NCBI GenBank assembly: GCA_905213155.1
Contig: CAJMHI010000003.1
Location: 1 to 64,000, forward strand
Source of the DNA: an uncultured Acidaminococcus sp.
GTDB lineage: Bacteria; Bacillota; Negativicutes; Acidaminococcales; Acidaminococcaceae
Direction: 5' to 3'
Length of the DNA stretch: 64,000 bases
Shown here one piece after another: positions 62,746 to 64,000 of the stretch. The first letter of the stretch is position 1. Each line of letters begins with the position of its first letter. The translations under genes and the position numbers were made by a program. Under the pieces are notes generated by a model, which saw only the letters and a program-made list of their open reading frames with translations, searched no databases and was not told where the DNA came from.

Positions 62746-63915
62746 ATGAATGGTATACTCGCTTTTGCGGTGCTACTGGCAATTTATGCGGCCAGTGAAT
62801 TGATTGCCCGAAAATCCCGGGCGGTGATTTCCATGGTATTGGGAATTGCCTTGATTCTACTTTTTGGCTTTTGGTCCGGGCTTTTGCCCAAAACGATTTT
62901 TAAAGATGCCCATGTGGGTGGCACCGGCATGCTGATTGTGGGTATGCTATTGGTTTCCCTGGGGACGACTATTGATTTTCCCGAATTAAAACGGCAATGG
63001 AAAGTTGCCGTCACAGCTGCTGCGGGTGTAGTGCTGGCGGTTACTTTGATTATTTGCTTAGGACGGTTTGCTATGGATCCCTTCCTTGCGGTAGCAGGCT
63101 CGCCGATTTTTGCGGGTGGTAATGCGGCCACCTTAATCATGCTGGATGGGGCAAAAGCCAAAGGGCTGGCGTATGTGGGGACATTCTGCCTGGTACTGCT
63201 GGTGACCCAAAAATTCTTTGGTATTCCTATTGCTTCCTGGTGTCTTCGCCACCTGGCTATGCGTCTGCGGGATGACGGAGATTTTTTGGTAGCCTATCAT
63301 GGAGATGACGAACAAGTGGTACAGGAAAGTAGCCGAAAACCGCTGTCACTGCCGCCAATTTTTGCGAGGCCATCGGTTTATTTGGCTAAATTAGCACTTC
63401 TATCTGCCTTGGCATTTTATATGGCAAAGCTAATGCATGGGATGATTCATTACCTTGTGATGTGTCTTTTGATAGGAATTATCTTTTATGCTCTTGGTTT
63501 TTTGGAAAAGGGGATTTTGCAGAAAACCCATGCAGACGGGCTGATTCTTTTTTATGTGACCATTGTGATTTTTTCTAACCTGGCAGATACCACCCCCCAG
63601 ATGGTGGTATCGGTACTGCCGCCGCTTGTCGCAACAGCTGTTTTGGGCGTATTGGGCGTTGCCCTATCCGGAGCGGTGTGCAGCAAGATTTTTTCCATGC
63701 CCTGGGAAATGACCATGGCGCTGGGGATTACCTGTACCTTTGGCTTTCCTACCACCATGATGGTGTCCCAAGAAGTCTCTCAGGCCATGGGACGCAGTGA
63801 ACTGGAACGGCGGGCGCTGCTCAATTATTTCCTGCCCAAAATGCTGGTAGCAGGCTTAATCACCGTGACCATTACGTCCGTAGTATTGGCGGGCATTGTG
63901 GTGAATATGCTGTAA
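62746..63915 (+). CDS. DUF819 family membrane protein (putative transporter)
   Basis: 389 residues, about ten membrane helices, DUF819 (YjcL-like). SPIFAGGNAATLIMLDGAKAKGLAYVG near 120 and LGITCTFGFPTTMMVSQEVSQAMG near 325 look like the two inverted-repeat halves of a carrier with glycine-rich unwound segments. No known substrate. A next gene begins 13 bp downstream, and an M20 hydrolase lies upstream; it probably carries a substrate or product of these enzymes. Start after GGTGGGGGAG. Confidence 0.85.
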   Translation: MNGILAFAVLLAIYAASELIARKSRAVISMVLGIALILLFGFWSGLLPKTIFKDAHVGGTGMLIVGMLLVSLGTTIDFPELKRQWKVAVTAAAGVVLAVTLIICLGRFAMDPFLAVAGSPIFAGGNAATLIMLDGAKAKGLAYVGTFCLVLLVTQKFFGIPIASWCLRHLAMRLRDDGDFLVAYHGDDEQVVQESSRKPLSLPPIFARPSVYLAKLALLSALAFYMAKLMHGMIHYLVMCLLIGIIFYALGFLEKGILQKTHADGLILFYVTIVIFSNLADTTPQMVVSVLPPLVATAVLGVLGVALSGAVCSKIFSMPWEMTMALGITCTFGFPTTMMVSQEVSQAMGRSELERRALLNYFLPKMLVAGLITVTITSVVLAGIVVNML

Positions 63916-63928
63916 GGGGGTGAGTGTG

Positions 63929-64000
63929 GTGGAAGTGCAAAATACCTTTGCTAAGATTCAAGACTATGTACAGGCGCATAGGGACGATATGCTGGCACTT
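63929..64000 (+). CDS. N-terminus of a probable M20 peptidase (cut by window end)
   Basis: Twenty-four codons, GTG start after AGGGGGTGA, reading MEVQNTFAKIQDYVQAHRDD and MLAL. The IxDYxxAHRDDMLAL pattern is the usual first helix of M20 peptidases and amidohydrolases, so this is likely a second hydrolase in the DUF819 operon. Partial; product is an inference from 24 residues. Confidence 0.5.
   Translation, partial: MEVQNTFAKIQDYVQAHRDDMLAL

Overview
The window looks like chromosome of a diderm Firmicute (Negativicutes), most likely an Acidaminococcaceae member close to Acidaminococcus. This is inferred from gene content, not from a database match. Firmicutes-type clusters (hrcA-grpE-dnaK-dnaJ behind a CIRCE operator; rimP-nusA-ylxR-ylxQ-infB-rbfA-nrnA-truB-ribF; lspA-rluD-pyrR-smc-ftsY) sit beside outer-membrane biology: a classical autotransporter and an OmpH/Skp-like periplasmic protein. 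I see no insertion sequences, prophage, CRISPR array, tRNA or rRNA.

Layout. 0-5 kb: MBL-fold hydrolase, AI-2E family exporter, hisS, aspS. 5-8 kb: an 830-residue autotransporter on its own promoter, then a 6S RNA gene. 8.2-14.7 kb: lspA-rluD-pyrR-smc-ftsY. 14.7-20.8 kb: a RibD_C-type reductase, an Fe(III)-type ABC importer (lipoprotein, fused permease, ATPase) and hemW. 20.8-26.3 kb: heat-shock operon and a nitroreductase. 26.3-34.4 kb: translation and RNA-maturation operon. 34.4-43.2 kb: MscS channel, glycerate kinase, an M20 amidohydrolase with a DUF3100 membrane protein and a small membrane partner, bioB, and nadE-queT. 43.3-54 kb: an accessory redox region with a LysR regulator, cupin, exported carboxymuconolactone-decarboxylase-like protein, Tat-exported DUF362 protein, flavodoxin lipoprotein, PC4-like protein, OmpH, ferredoxin-type aldo/keto reductase, iron alcohol dehydrogenase, MATE pump and TatA-TatC. 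54-60.3 kb: rpsT, lepA, a GntR regulator with two DNA-binding domains, and an L-tartrate dehydratase operon with its transporter. 60.3-64 kb: AraC regulator, carbamoylase-like M20 hydrolase, DUF819 membrane protein, and the start of another gene that looks like an M20 peptidase.

Main discovery. Five promoters share one composite element: CTATAC-N7-GTATAG (a LysR-type ATAC-N7-GTAT box), then N13, then an ATAAGTA-like block running into the -35, then exactly 18 bp to the -10. They lie before the RibD_C reductase (14.7 kb), the 70-aa/cupin/CMD operon (43.3 kb), the DUF362-flavodoxin operon divergent from lysR (45.5 kb), the iron alcohol dehydrogenase (50.0 kb) and tatA-tatC (52.8 kb). The identical geometry argues for one regulon, probably controlled by the LysR protein at 44576-45478. 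It would link an extracytoplasmic redox module to the Tat translocase that exports one of its members.

Other points of note are the tandem winged-helix GntR/FCD regulator, a tiny divergent transcription unit (24 codons, palindromic operator between -35 and -10, strong Shine-Dalgarno, terminator) at 48.5-48.7 kb, and two loci pairing M20 hydrolases with uncharacterised membrane families (DUF3100 plus partner; DUF819), which suggests import of acylated or carbamoylated amino acids.
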